This document shows positions 31,591 through 45,605 of a stretch of 64,000 nt of DNA, piece by piece. This DNA comes from Sinohyriopsis cumingii (taxonomy: Eukaryota > Mollusca > Bivalvia > Unionida > Unionidae), in NCBI GenBank assembly GCA_028554795.2, contig CM068835.1, positions 56,349,219 to 56,413,218 on the forward strand, written 5' to 3'. The notes beneath the pieces were generated by a model. It had not been told where the DNA came from and did not search any database. It saw only the letters and a program-made list of their open reading frames with translations. Position numbers and translations under genes: made by a program. Positions within the stretch are counted from its first letter, which is position 1. Each line of letters begins with the position of its first letter.

Positions 31591-34500
31591 TATCAAGGCG
31601 TACTTAGACATGTTTAAGTTACAGTTTCGTAGATGTGTGGTTAATAAAGGTTTTTTGTCTTCGGAAATCTTGTACACCTATACACTCTGCATTCATGTAA
31701 TGATAACATCACAACTTTTATCCAGAAGTTTTAGCCAGAAGTCATTTTAAATGTTGGTGAAACATTTTCTCCAGTAAATATTATGTTATGCATCAGCGGT
31801 GGATCCATGAATATCGTTGGGGGGGGGGGGTGAGATCTAAACAAGTATTCATGGGGTCTGTGGAATGTAATCCTTTGTCTGGCCCTGGGGGCGGGGGTGA
31901 AGTCCCCATAAGCTCCTGCGTTTACATCATATCCGGGCTATAATGTTAACCGTCTTACTGCAAAGAAGAAAACAACTTGTTCTACGAAACGTTCCGGTAG
32001 TTTCGCGCACAACTTTTGGGGGTATCGCGCAGGCTGATAGCTTACTACCCCTTCCCGTACCTTGTTTGAAATATCGTAAAAACGTATTTCAAAATGGAAT
32101 GTACACATTATTCAGAGAATATAATCGATTTTACTCAGTAATTAAATTGCACAATTTAAGGTGCTACAAATGTTTATCCTTTAAATGGTCTGAACATATC
32201 GTGTATTGACATTTCGATTTGTGCTCCAAACACTCATATTGCGTTTGAGGGCAGACACAAGAGAAACACAGCGCGAATATAAATGAAACATGTAACAAGA
32301 TTGAGCTTGTCGCAACATATGAATCTGTCTTGTGTTATCGGTTGTGAGGACGGGTCAATCTCAAAATTATGGAAATGACAGCTATATGATGTAAATCAAA
32401 TTGACAAGTTCAGTGTATATTTTGGGCATTTATGTAAGGTCTTAAGCCGTCTTTCTTTACTTTATTGCCTTAAAGTGAAGCATGCATATAAAGAACATGT
32501 ATGTGAACAGAAAATGTGTCCTCTCTAAATATGTGATATCTGTATAAGGGTAATATTTGCATGCAAAATGATAATGCTCATAAAATATTGTCCTCTTTAA
32601 GCAGGTGTCCTCTATATGACTGCGTTAATTCAGGTTTTAATGCATTTATTACACCACCAGTTGCGTGAGAAATCAATATATCAGTGTTCACAACTATCCA
32701 CCCACACAAAATATATGTACGGAAGAGACATAAAAAATCACACCTGAAAAAACTGATAAACAAGGCTGCTCCTGTAAGCATTTGGCACCATGACAAACTC
32801 TACCAAAACGGGTCTAATACACCATTCCATTCACATGTTGTGCTGAAAAAGAAACAGAACAACAACAGCAATAAAATGGATACAAATTCCATTATTACAT
32901 GTTTTAAGTACTTCACTGGTACCTAATTTGTATGGCGTTGTTTTTGCTTACATTCTGCCAGTGTTTGAGTTACTGGTTCTATTTCACTAGATCGCGTAAC
33001 TGTTAAACGTAAGTGAAGTATGGGTATAGTGCTCTTTGAACATGCAGGAACAGTGTCCCCTTGCTTTCTTAGCGCGTTTCCTTCCTTTGTTGCTCTCGCC
33101 ATTGTCCCTCCGCATTTGAGTAACATGCGTTCTCTCACATCTTTATTGCGTTTTCTTACTTCTTTGTTTAGCAGTTCACCACTGCAAAATGGATGTGGGT
33201 TAGGTTATTTGTCGTGACATCCACATTTCCTGCCGTCTCCGACAAGCTCAAAAAGCTTTGTGCAGTTCAATACGTAGGTGAGAACCTACTTAATTTTTTA
33301 CTTCGTGGGCGTAAGAAATTCGTGTAGTTTTCCTGGAAAGGGAAGAGGCAAAACTCTTACCATTTGTCGTATCTTGGCTTGGCCTTTATGTTTCTGCAAA
33401 AGGTTTGATATAACTTACTGAACAAATCTGTCAAATATTCAAAGATCCCGAGTCTCAATAACGCAAGAATCACTACTTTGTATAAACTCCACTTAACTGG
33501 ATCAGGCGTATTGTTATACCCTACGTCTGTACTTCTGTATGTTCGTCCCTCTGCTTAGCTGCCTGTAACACTCTCTTATTACAAACTGTAGGGCGTAATT
33601 TAAAAAAAGTACTAGTATTGTTGTCCATAGAGTAGCCATACACAAGACATACGGTATGCTGTTTTGCTTTATCCCCTACGGTCCCCCATGGGAGAGTGGG
33701 GAAAGTCAGGGGTCGGGGTCGTATTTTGAAAAAAATGTAAATATATAGTCATATTTTAAAATATATTTTGATCAAACGTTACAGATTTAATCATAAGGAT
33801 AGGTCACAAGTATATCTGTTGTGACGTGGAGTGAACAATCAGCACGCATTCTCCATATGAAATTTGTTTATGTGCTTTACTATAAATGATAATATTTTCA
33901 ATTAATCGTTCAATCATCACCATCCAGTGGTAAAATGGCTACAACAGCAACAACAACAACAATAATAATAATCTGTCTTCTTCCTCATTGTTGGTTTTGC
34001 TGTCTTGTGTTTCATTATATTGTTCTTGTTGACGGTAATGATGATTAAACATGTCATGTATTGCGTTGCGTTTTGATCATTTTTATTGATAGTGTGCGTG
34101 TATATGTGTTTGAGGGGGGGGGGGGTACGTGGTGGGATCAACATTGTCAAATGAATTTAATTTCGCCTTGTAGTCGGAGTAGTATATGTGCTACTTACCA
34201 GGTGCGTGTCGGGAAGCGACTCCAGCTATAAGGAAGATCTGGCCACCTGACAGCGACTAAAGCCTGAAAAATTGGTCGTCGACAACTTAATTATAGTGGT
34301 TAATAAAAACCAAGCAAGTGGCAAGAGCTGCAATAAACTCCAACAATAAGTCTGGGAAGGGTCGTTGAGGGTAGTGTGAGCTGCTATAGTATTACTATTG
34401 ATATAAATTTACAATATATTTCATATTTGATGTAGATACAAATTTTCTCTGCAAATTTTCGATATAGATATAAATTTTGTAGAAAAGCAATATTTGATAT

Positions 34501-37017
34501 AGAAGAATCCGTACCATGTAAGTACTCGTGAAATAAATATCCATGCTTTCTTCATGGGTGCTGAATAAAACCAAATAGTGATGTCATTTTGTCATGGTAT
34601 AGGTAGATATGTCATGACTGTGAGTTTTATAATAATTAAATATATTACCGGACTGTCACAGTAATAAACACATGAAAAGAACTTAATTTGATTTCCATGG
34701 CTTATCCACACAGTCATTTAAACAAAAGGTATACTGTATGTCTCATCCTTAGTATCAGGTCCTTTTTTCAAATACAGGTTGCAACATCTGTTTGATATCG
34801 TTACATATCCCGCCATGTCGACCAAAAATAAATCATATATAAAACAATTTCAATCGAATATGAAAGACAAAATATGTTACTCGATTATGCGTACCTTAAG
34901 TCCTTCTACTATAAGGGCATGCACTTGACTGCGTATGTAAATGTTTTGAATGTATATAGGTTACAGTTTGATTGCTTCGATCAATATGAATCACTCAAAT
35001 AAACTGCATGACTAGAATGAGTTGTTCAGTCCATACGAACAACTTTATGTTGACTGTGACATCAAAAATCTACAACTGAAGACTTTAAATATGGGTACAA
35101 CGTATATCGAGTTCTTGAAGTCATATTTTTGTGTTGAGTAGTTCGGTACGTTCGGTACGTAGAATCATGTAAATTGTTCTAGTTTTCGTGGTATTTTTAA
35201 ACCTTCAATAACTGTGTTTGAGACAATGTTTTACTGTCTTTTCTCGATATATATTATGACAGAATATATTGGGTGGTTGGAATTAGTTTGTATGTGTTTA
35301 ATTATGATACGATAATATTTCTTCCCCTTGACTTAATCTAGTGCACAAAACGAAAATAAAACCTATTCACTGTACATAGTGCAGGGTAAATTTTCCGAGC
35401 ACACATTGTCCAAATATTTGGAGAAATTTGGAAAACCAACAGTGTTTATACGTGTAACCTAGCGCGAAAACACATTAGACGCAGTAGAGCTGAGGAAACT
35501 CGAAGAACCACGGGTCCAAATATTCTATTCGAGTTTTCGGTTCTTTCGAGTTTTCTGGAGTTGCAGAGAATATAGTACCTTGCATTGCGATTGTGAGCAA
35601 GTCATTCGAGTTCTGCTAAGTTTCGAGTCATTTATGCAAGAGTTTTCGAAGTTTTAGTCGGTAACTGTTGCATCCTAGTATTCATATTGTCGATGTTGTC
35701 AACATCATTAGTAGTAGCAGTTATAATATTATTGTCACATTGTAATTGTTTTTAGCAACGTCAATTCATAATGTTGATGTCGGCCAACTTCTTTTTTTTC
35801 TGTTATGACTGGCAGCGGCGAACGCCTGTAGGAAGACAAGATTCGTGCTGGAGCATCATATTTGTAATTTACTCGGCTTATCCGACCGCTCACTACTAAT
35901 TAATACATTTATTTCGACTAATCTTTCATACGGAAGGTAAGCATTATCCCTATTCTATTGATCCATTACGTTAACTAGATTCGAATAATATCTTTTTTAG
36001 TCACTGTTGACCTTGGAGTTTAATTGGTGATGTATGTACTTGCTTATAGGTCAAGACAAACAGCAAAGATCCTGATCTGCCTTAGTATAAGAAACTGCAC
36101 AGTCACAGATTTTCTGGCGCATTATACGTTGCAGATCCTAGCATGTGCAGTTTGCAGTTGGACTTGTCTTATAACGAGTATATGCCGTAGTCTTTGTTAT
36201 AATAGTACGAAGAATGAAAACGCGTGACAAAATATATAAATTATCTTTCCAATAAGTTTACATATTTCATGATTAAGTATACTGTATATTATAAATTATG
36301 GATAAAGCTGAAATTAAAAAATACAAATGTGTTTATGAAGTAATGAATCCTGGAATCTTCAAGTCAGTTATGACAGTTTTATAAACTATTCATTAATCTC
36401 TTTGTTTCAAAAGTGATAGACATCTAGCTATACCTGATTTTTGAAAAACAAGAGAAGGTAATGGATCTCGTATTAAAATTAGCCAAATTACTTTATTTGA
36501 AAACAAGTTTGAATGATATGACAGTAATTTTTATAAAAGTTTTACACATTTTTACAAATCTGCCTGTAAGATCTGATTTTGAATATTTTACAATTCGAAA
36601 TAAACTCATTGATAATTATATACTTTACAGACGTATTACCATGTCAATAGGAAGTATTATCCAATGTACTTTGATATTTTTCAGCGGTTTTCGAGGCCGT
36701 AATGGGATATAACTCGGGCAATATTTAACGAGATTCAAAATAGAAAAAAAATCTTCTCTTCCAGATATTTTATTAGCTTTAAAGTATGACTGTATATGAT
36801 CGAAGTCATTGCAGTGTAAGTGAGAAACGTAACACATTGGAGGAACATGGGATGCACACACACACACACATAATTCTGTCTTTTTTCTGTTCAGTTTTAC
36901 TGTCTGGTATTAATTGATAGATATAGCCATGGCTGCATATGGATGTGTGCACAAAGAATGGGCAATCTGACTATATAGTCTGGTGATATGTGCCTATAAG
37001 TGTTCCTGGAGTATGCC

Positions 37018-37056
<39 letters not shown>

Positions 37057-38570
37057 GAGATTGTTTCTGTTATGTATTATGTTTAAGTTCGCATCGTCTA
37101 TTTAGCTAATTAGCATTAGTACGTCTGTAAATAACTTGATATAAACCAATGTTGTGACCTCCAATAACCCGAAACTTGTTTATCAATATCCACTGGCTTT
37201 AGAATGTGATAATGTAATTCTCTATATTATTTCGTTTCTTCGTAACTTTATTACTTCATAAATGGATTGGTTAAAGGTCACATGTTATGCTAATTTGTAT
37301 TGTTTGTAGTCTTTTCTCCATGATTATATATTATACATAATTGCAAACAACATAACATAGCAAACATTTATCTGTGTGTATAGAGTAAATATTATGATTA
37401 TGATCTTAACCCTGAATCTACGACATTAGCATTTCCCCACAGAAACGTTGGGTGTACTTGATTTATGCCACATTCTTCGTTATAATTTTAGTAATATAAC
37501 TTGGAATATCATAGAAATGAACATTTAATACCATTCTAGTGTCTTAGTTTATATCATGTTGTTTACTTGAACATTTACTCAATTTTGTCATTTCATTTAA
37601 ACCATAATCATTCTTGATGTTATCTTCATTTTGTTTTTGTTGGATTTATTCAAATTAATTTTCATTGGAATTACCGAGTGCACAATACTAATCTTGGACA
37701 GGGAAATTAATTTGGAATCACACTGAATCCAGACAAACACATCTTTGATTATATTATTATGATACATCACACAACTGTTTGACCATCGCCACACTCCAGA
37801 CCAGTGGTACGGTAGCACATCTGAGACTGCAGGAACATCAATGCGTTCAATATAGGAATATATGGAATACGACTGATATTAAACTGGAACATTATTAATT
37901 GGATGTGTGTTAGAATTTAAAGGACTATTTGTGATCTAATTTACAATAATTAAGTTGTTTTTGAATTTTCAATTTGTATTCATGGGAAATAAATTATTTG
38001 TTGAATTTTACAAATCTGTTGGTTCTTTTCTGTTACTTTGTTTCGGATCATAGAGTCATGCTATCAGTTTCTTACATAAATTAACAAGATTTTATCAATT
38101 AAATCAATTACAATATATGGCTGCACAATTCTCAGTGCCAATACCGTGAAATACTTTAAACAGTAATTTAGATTACCATATGGGCCCCACACCTAAGGGA
38201 GGAGACAATGAGCCAATTATTATTCTGTATTTTGCAGTCGATTGAGACACATTGGTCAATGTCTCAAACCCTACTCCATAGTCTTGCAGAATGTACCTTT
38301 CCGATATTGTGTTCAAGGAAGTTGACAAAAGCCGCGGAATGTTATTGTTTAAAAAATTGTTCCATGTGCATTTGTTTTCTGCGACGTCTTCGTAATAATG
38401 TAAATGATTAGATCGACAACATTGAACTGTCAATATGTCATTAGAATGATATTCAGTAGGACTCAGTGTATTTGCAAAATAGTAAATACTGAATGTATGT
38501 AAACGTATTTTGTCGCCACTATACTAGGACCTGAATACTATTCAAACGAAAGGTGGAACCTGTTTATCAC
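31591..38570. other. Host non-coding DNA
   Basis: No gene is supported across this stretch. It contains G-runs near 31820 and 34112 and a (CAA)/(TAA) run at 33945-33972. A (GA)n run lies at about 37018-37060. Near 31800-31910 the phrase around GGTGGATCCATGAATATCG followed by a G-run looks like the end of a dispersed element. Confidence 0.45.
37018..37060. repeat. (GA)n/(GACA)n microsatellite
   Basis: Short GA run merging into GACA units. Confidence 0.9.
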
Positions 38571-38591
38571 GCTATCTATCTATCCTATCTG

Positions 38592-38624
<33 letters not shown>

Positions 38625-38650
38625 GTATCTATCTATATATCTATCTATCC
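38571..38650. repeat. (TATC)n microsatellite
   Basis: Imperfect tetranucleotide run about 100 bp before the first 476-bp direct repeat. Confidence 0.92.
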
Positions 38651-38747
38651 AGTACGAAATAATCAGATCTTGTAAGCATGGGTTTATTGTCGTTATATGT
38701 ATTTGCTTATGGATAACTCGGTCTCCAAACATTCTACACAGCGCTTA

Positions 38748-39223
38748 AGGACTCACGGTACTAATTCCACTCCAATGGTAAACATATGGAAACACTGTCA
38801 TATTCAAAATTCAATAACTTAAAATTTATGGGTGCTGATAATGACACCTATAATTTTTCGTGCACATCTAACCTTGGTGCAAGCTTATGTGTGGAGAACA
38901 CCATATGACCCGCGGCAATTTGTTTACATACATGTGCATGAAACACGTGTTATTGATTATGCACCAAATGAATCAGGTGCTACTTTCAGTATTGAGTACT
39001 CCTGAGTCAAGCCTGTAAAAATGCTAAAATTGCATCAGTAGAAATTTGTCAATATTTTTTTTACATTACATATAGGACAAGCTCTCAAAAGATATTTTTC
39101 CTAAAATTTTAATTTTCATTATTAACCAATTATGGACCACCAAACCTGTAAATACTCTATCATTTCTTCACCCATTTCTAGACTGGTTCACAGTTCTTCC
39201 GTATAATTAGTACCGTGTGTCCT
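38748..39223 (+). repeat. 476-bp direct repeat, left copy
   Basis: It begins AGGACTCACGGTACTAATT and ends with the near inverse complement AATTAGTACCGTGTGTCCT. Each copy therefore has its own terminal inverted repeats of about 19 bp and could be a MITE by itself. Confidence 0.85.
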
Positions 39224-40740
39224 ATAACCAGATTTAATTTTTTTTGAAAAAGTTGTATTTTACTCCTTGATATTAGAGCATAATTGTAAGAAAGAATTGG
39301 CCATGCTTGTGCATGGATAATAGTGCAATAGCATTTTATGTGATACCAATATCTATAGTTAAATTGCATCCGCATCACATGTTGCTGTGTTGTATTGTAC
39401 TTATTAATGGCTTATTCTTGTTATTAAAATAATTGTTTTCTGCCTTTGTATCTTCATGTTATCTTTCTATGGCATGCATGCTACACAAAAGAAACACAAG
39501 CATGCTGACATCAGCAAGTATGACATCACAGGGTATCAAATTACATGACGCATTGTTTTTTCATCTCTCACTGGCTATAAGACAAGTTTTAAATGTTTTA
39601 AATTTCAAAATTGCATTTCTTTTCTTGCTGACTCTCACAGAAATAAGATACAGTGCATCCCTATTCACATCAATCAAACAAAACAAATAAGTGTGCCACA
39701 TGACAGGTCAAAATGATAAGAGGCCATTGCCCTTTTGTGACTAAAACATATACACACACCCATGAAGCATCAAGAGATGCTGACATTCCAAACTTATTTA
39801 AACTATCATCACATGTGATTCATAACCCCCAAATGTTAATAAAAAGGTATAAAAGCCAAGGAAGAGTTCCATAAGCTTTATTATACTGAATAATTAAATA
39901 ACATAGTGCTACTTTTTAGTATAAAACTATGGGGAAGGGTGAATAAGCAAAGAATAGACAGAGTAATTTCTTCAAGCCTGGTAATGTTCCCCACAACGGG
40001 GGTGGGGGGAATGTGTATCAACCCAAATAACACATCAGCATGAGGTATGTTACATAAGGACAGCAAGAGACAAATTTGAAAAAGCTATCCAAAGTTCCTA
40101 TAATGCTGACATTGATGTTGGAGACAGAAAGTGTATGCACAAACTGTTATGACTCAAGCTATTAAGTATGCTGGAGGTGGAGAAATGTGTGAAAAACTTT
40201 GCTATGCCAAGACAAGTTCATGTCTCTATGCAATATGCAGACACTGATAAAAATTGTCACTGAATACACTACTTGTTAAATTTAAGTAATAGAATTGAAT
40301 TGCATATTGAAGTTGTCTAATACATAAACATATACCTACATTTACCCAAAGCTCATAAAAAGTTAAGAAAAAGTCTCAAAATCATTACTGTGGCTACTTT
40401 CCACTATAAGCAGTGTTAAATTACTTACTTTTTAATATAAAGCTGAAAAAATGCATACATTATTGAACAAAAGAGAAACAAAGCAAACATTGCAATCACT
40501 CAATTACAGTCAAAGGGGAGGTAATACACCTTGAATTGGCAAACCAAATAGCAAGCTCTAATTTACAGCTAAATGATTCCTTACTATTACTTGATGGTAA
40601 GAACAGAGCAATGTAGGTTTAATAAATAGCTTTTGTTTCAAATATGAAACCATATTTCTGACATGAAGCTTGTTTTCATTTATTCACAACAACATATATG
40701 GTGAAGAAAACCCATATCACTTAGTGCACGCAGTAATCAA

Positions 40741-41316
40741 ATGCTGAGATTTGGAATAATGTGTTCTGAGACCACAAGTTGCAACACCCTGAGTATAAAG
40801 GTTTTCTATCATGGGACTTGGTACATGAAGAAAAAAGAGATTTGGTTTGGTGGGAGAGAGCAGTATGTTCACCATGCAGTTATACATCAAGAATGTTTCA
40901 ACTGTATGAAGGGAGGTTGGGGAAGAAAAACTGCCGGTGTAAAGAATGCAATACAGATAGGACTTTTGCAGACTTATATTGGGAATGAAGGGTTGAAAAC
41001 TATTATTTTAAGTGAAAATGTCCCTCCCTGCTCCCTCAACAAAAGGAATGCAGAAAAGTTCCAATACTGTTTGCCCAAAAATGTAATGTACCAATATGAG
41101 AAACATGCTGAACATAGAATAGGTGTCAAGGAGTTTAATTCTAGGATAAGAAATAAGACCGGTATAATTGATATTCAATGTGACTCGACATATAATAATT
41201 CAATTTACAGGTTGAGGCAATGCAGCATGTGCAGTTTTGTGCACAGTCCTTATTTTTACAATGTTCTCTGCTTTGATCTGCTGAGTGTGTCTCTAAAGTT
41301 AAATGATCAGTACTGA
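40741..41316 (+). CDS. Mutator-like transposase fragment (tentative)
   Basis: The longest host-side open frame, 191 codons, lies between the two direct repeats. The segment NAIQIGLLQTYIGNEGL followed by a Pro-rich step (ENVPPCSL) and then IIDIQCDSTYNN resembles the N-terminal half of Mutator-like transposase domains found in invertebrate genomes. There a D-x-D/G-x-YNN segment starts the catalytic region. It ends soon after, so it is truncated relative to a full transposase. An upstream exon or frame could be missing. The attribution is from remembered family patterns and is moderate at best. Confidence 0.45.
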   Translation: MLRFGIMCSETTSCNTLSIKVFYHGTWYMKKKEIWFGGREQYVHHAVIHQECFNCMKGGWGRKTAGVKNAIQIGLLQTYIGNEGLKTIILSENVPPCSLNKRNAEKFQYCLPKNVMYQYEKHAEHRIGVKEFNSRIRNKTGIIDIQCDSTYNNSIYRLRQCSMCSFVHSPYFYNVLCFDLLSVSLKLNDQY

Positions 41317-41688
41317 TACATAAGTGATTGTGACATAAGTGGCTTACATATAAAATCTACCCCACCCCACCCCATTTTGGGGAATTATTGCATGTGTTAA
41401 ATGGTATTTAACCATACAGGCCAATCTATGGGTACCATCATATGAAATTCTGCCATCAGGCCATACTGTGCTCTTTTCCCTATGGCCTGAGCTATATACT
41501 TCCACTCTCCAGTGTATAAAACCATCCCCATCTGTCTTTTGTATAGAATTTTTCTCCAAAATCACATGCAAACCATGATAAAAAGACTCCATTATCACTG
41601 TCATATGTAAAAACCACCAAATTGATACCCTGGATGCACGTGGTAACCATGGAAACAACAAACTCCTATTATGGTATAGGTCGCATAT

Positions 41689-42164
41689 AGGACTCACGGT
41701 ACTAATTCCACTCCAATGGTAAACATATGGAAACACTGTCATATTCAAAATTCAATAACTTAAAATTTATGGGTGCTGATAATGACACCTATAATTTTTC
41801 GTGCACATCTAACCTTGGTGCAAGCTTATGTGTGGAGAACACCATATGACCCGCGGCAATTTGTTTACATACATGTGCATGAAACACGTGTTATTGATTC
41901 TGCACCAAATGAATCAGGTGCTACTTTCAGTATTGAGTACTCCTGAGTCAAGCCTGTAAAAATGCTAAAATTGCATCAGTAGAAATTTGTCAATATTTTT
42001 TTTACATTACATATAGGACAAGCTCTCAAAAGATATTTTTCCTAAAATTTTAATTTTCATTATTAACCAATTATGGACCACCAAACCTGTAAATACTCTA
42101 TCATTTCTTCACCCATTTCTAGACTGGTTCACAGTTCTTCCGTATAATTAGTACCGTGTGTCCT
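41689..42164 (+). repeat. 476-bp direct repeat, right copy
   Basis: Same length and ends as the left copy. The difference I found is GATTATGCAC versus GATTCTGCAC about 200 bases in. Confidence 0.85.
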
Positions 42165-45100
42165 TAATGGGTTACTATTGGTTCACCGTTCGTCCCAACT
42201 TCATTCCTTTACCTTCATTTTCCGTTCGCTTATTATTTGCTTAACAAACATATAGCACTTTGACCAGTATATAGTCGTGCGAAGGACAGATTGGTACATG
42301 TTCATTCACTTCTGTAAATGCAGTTTGGTACTAGTGGACGAAAATGTCGACGCTTCTTATCCTCACATTTTGAATACAAAGAGATAGACAAATAGAATGT
42401 CAGATTTATATATAGACAGAGACACAGGAACTTGTATGTACCTCTTGGTTAGTTTGTGTCAACTAAAATAAGCTTTGCTATTAGAGTAATTATATTTATT
42501 ACTATCTTAATGTTTCAAAATTTTGTATCTAGTCGTAGTAATTCTACTCCTTATTATTATCACATTAGTGTTGAGAATTACGGTAATTATTTGAACTAGA
42601 TTAATTAAACTTAATTCATATCTGTTTGTCATTTTACTGTGGTAGTTATTGTACTAGTGATATTATCTGCAGAACGATAAAAACACAAATATTCTACTAA
42701 TTATTGACGGACATTTAGAGAAATAGAGCTAACCGTTTTAGTGAAACTTTTTTCAGAAGGTATTTGTGGCTCTTCAGAAGCATACAAGAGAAGCAATGGC
42801 AACCCAAAGGCCTAATCAGATGGGAAAATGTTAGCAATTAGAGCTCATCATTCATGAAACTCTTGCTTTCATTTTTATATTTATACGCATTATATTGACA
42901 AAAATACTTGCATTTACAAATTCTAGGTAATATCGTATGTCGTCCTATTGAGCGTGACAACCAAAACTTGAGTTGGGAGAAGTAAAATTTAGGTCCACCG
43001 TGTTCGATCGGACTAGTGCTTCCATGTGGATTTTGATTGAAAGTGAAATTATTCTGAAGATTTGAGTTTAAGTTGTGGCAAAATATTTTCAGAATTCACT
43101 TGCTTCAGTTGTCCAGTGCTTATTAAAGTTGTCATCTATGTGAAAGAGTTTCATTACAAGTTTTAACAATACTTTGAGATATGTAAGCAATGCTGATGTG
43201 TATTACTTCATTCATGCTTTATAACTAATTTTCAATTAACAGAAAGGAAGCTCAGGATGATGTCGCAATCCAGGATGCAGATTTTGATACGTAATCTTCT
43301 TACATTCCAAAAAACGAACAGAAAAGGATAAAATCATAGATGAGGATATGTTTTTTTGTTTTTTTTAATTTTGTTAATGTTTATCATACGCCCATAGTCG
43401 TCTTAAATACAAGTGAATAAACATTCGGCCTGTAATGCCTGCAAAATATGTTAGCAAACTTACGAGGAAAATATACTGACATAATGATATTTTACAAATA
43501 ATTGTCAGTGTGTTTTAGAATGTATTCAAGAAGGGAGTAACAATCCTTTGAACGTTGAGGCAATCATAGTGTTACAAGCCAGGGGTCTTTACTTGACCGA
43601 GCGGTTGTCAAAACCTTGGCGCGATTCTCGCTAGAAGTCACAAGTTTACCCCAAATTTCCAAAGACTTCCATAAAACTTCATTTGTAAATTAAAAAGCCC
43701 AACGTGTCCAGTCTAGACATAAATTTTACTCTAATTAATGCAAGACTACAGATAAAACAACGTGCCAAGTATATATTAACCGCACTTCTACATGGTTTCT
43801 CTTCATCAGGTTTCTTTACCGCCAGCCGTTCACGTCGTGGAAACTATACAAGTATCCCCTAACACTGGGAACTATTTCAACTCCGCCACCTTAGGCCAGT
43901 CAATGTATGCTTTCCAGGCCCATTTCGCCAGTATAACTGCACCACATTTGCCACCATAACGACATAAACGGTATCTGCCGAGTCCCTTCCTATTGATTCA
44001 ATTGTGTAATTTACCGGTTTCCTACCCTAAATACTGCCCCTGCAATCACACGACCAATGTACACCACTAGATTTTAATATGGACTATCTTACTAAGGGAC
44101 ATTCATTCGGTTTTGGCATGAATTCACTACTAGTGAACCATGGCATCATGGAAACTCACTAACACTTCACTCCGTGACGTTTGCTCCTAATAATTGACTA
44201 ATTATTTCGGGCTAAGGATATTTCCATTACGCCGAATTCGAATAATCACACAAGTAATCACACAAATCTAAGAATTCCTTAAAACGGAGCGCTATATCCA
44301 AATGAGCATACTCCAACTTTATTACAATACGTAAATAATATGTTTATGACAGTAAGAAGCGTGTGAGCTCCGATGTATAGGCAAAACTGAGTGATAAGTA
44401 CTAAATATGGGATTGACTATTCCCCTGGAAATGTTAGCTCAATGCAAAAAATAGCCTAGAAATAGTACCTAATTATATGAAAGATAGTAACAATCAATGC
44501 ACGCAGTTAAAAATAGTGGTGACTTTTGTATACAGCTTTATTTCAGTTCAATTGCTAGAGAGAACATTTTGGAGTGGAAACAATATCTGCTACAACATAA
44601 ACGGACAAAGTTTATTTCAATATCAAGTGTATCAAAACCAAAATAGTGTGTGTAAAGATAAACTATAAGAGTGAAAGTAAATAAAAAAGCGCTGTTATTC
44701 AAGGCAACTGTGCAAAAAGGAAACTACCTTGAAAAAAATTCAGTACTACATTTTCTTTCTTACAATGGGCACCTGTCTGTCGTAGTTTGTGGACACTCTA
44801 TCTTCCTTAAATACTTCTATCACTTACCTGGTGACAAAATGAACTGTGTGAACTGTTTTATTTAAGATTCTTTTCATGCATTTTTCTTTTACAGTGAGCA
44901 TGTTTCTGAACTTGAAGTCTGCGCTAATAACTAGGATTCATTTATATGAGTAATTCTTAATTTCAAATCCCATTATTAATTGGGAGACTTAACATGTGCA
45001 AGAAGAACATTCATGCGATCTCGTTTTCTTGTACATTTCATGATGAGATATTTAAATGTATCAGTGGAAGAAAATATATCACCAGGTTGAAATATAATTC

Positions 45101-45170
45101 CATGTAGGAAATATATATCCCATTACGTATGTTCTTCATACCTGTAATTTCATTTGTAGGCTTATTTTGT
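42165..45170. other. Host non-coding DNA next to the element
   Basis: AT-rich sequence with no supported gene. Short open frames at 44477-44865 have no recognisable features. Confidence 0.45.

Positions 45171-45199
<29 letters not shown>
45171..45199. repeat. (TC)n microsatellite
   Basis: Pyrimidine dinucleotide run about 100 bp before the presumed left end of the viral element. Confidence 0.92.
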
Positions 45200-45202
<3 letters not shown>

Positions 45203-45309
45203 GATGCGTAAAGAATTTGGACACTATTATACATTAAGGTTGCTATTCGAAATCATTTGTCACCCAAACACCTAGTTCATTCAATGACAAATAGTACGCA
45301 AGTAGTAAA

Positions 45310-45527
45310 GTGGGATACCCTAGCCTCAATGGGAATTAGCATTACAGGACCCCCTGGGACACTCTAGCCTCAATGGAAATTTAACATGGAGAAAAATCGT
45401 GGGACACTCTAGCCTCAAGGGAAATTTAACATGGAGAAAAAATCGTGGGACAATCTAGCCTCAAGGGAAATTTAACATGGAGAAAAAATCGTGGGACAAT
45501 CTAGCCTCAAGGGGAATTGAACATGGG
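45310..45527. repeat. Five tandem ~46-bp repeats at the element's left edge
   Basis: Units start near 45310, 45356, 45401, 45447 and 45493. Each contains a GGGACA-type start, CTAGCCTCAA and, in the middle units, ATTTAACATGGAGAAAA. The first and last units are more diverged. They may be part of the terminal repeat of the element, where subterminal tandem repeats can bind proteins or arise during replication. Confidence 0.9.
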
Positions 45528-45581
45528 ATTTTTTTTTTTTTAAATTTTTTTAAATTTAAATTTAAATTTAAATTTAAAAAA
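45528..45581. repeat. T-run and (TTTAAA)n tract
   Basis: A T12-type run followed by several TTTAAA units, which is self-complementary and easily melted. It separates the tandem repeats from the first transcription unit. An origin or termination role is possible but not shown. Confidence 0.85.
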
Positions 45582-45605
45582 GGGGTAGGCAATTGAAAAG
45601 TCATT

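Larger units (their letters stand above)
38748..42164. mobile_element. Candidate DNA transposon bounded by 476-bp direct repeats
   Basis: Two 476-bp copies (38748-39223 and 41689-42164) lie in the same orientation around a 2.46-kb interior. The outer flanks read TTA on the left and TAA on the right, so a TA target duplication is possible for the whole unit. The interior encodes an ORF resembling Mutator-like transposases (40741-41316). A retroviral origin is unlikely: the repeats do not begin TG and end CA, and I see no tRNA primer site after the first repeat or polypurine tract before the second. The repeats look almost identical, with one mismatch found by eye, suggesting recent movement or conversion. 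Confidence 0.5.

Noticed and set aside
41344-41748. 134-codon minus-strand frame at the right direct repeat
   Set aside because: It overlaps the repeat boundary, has no domain and runs opposite to the transposase-like ORF; likely chance.
38748-42164. LTR retrotransposon interpretation
   Set aside because: Repeats do not start TG or end CA, no primer-binding site or polypurine tract is seen, and no gag or pol fragment occurs inside.
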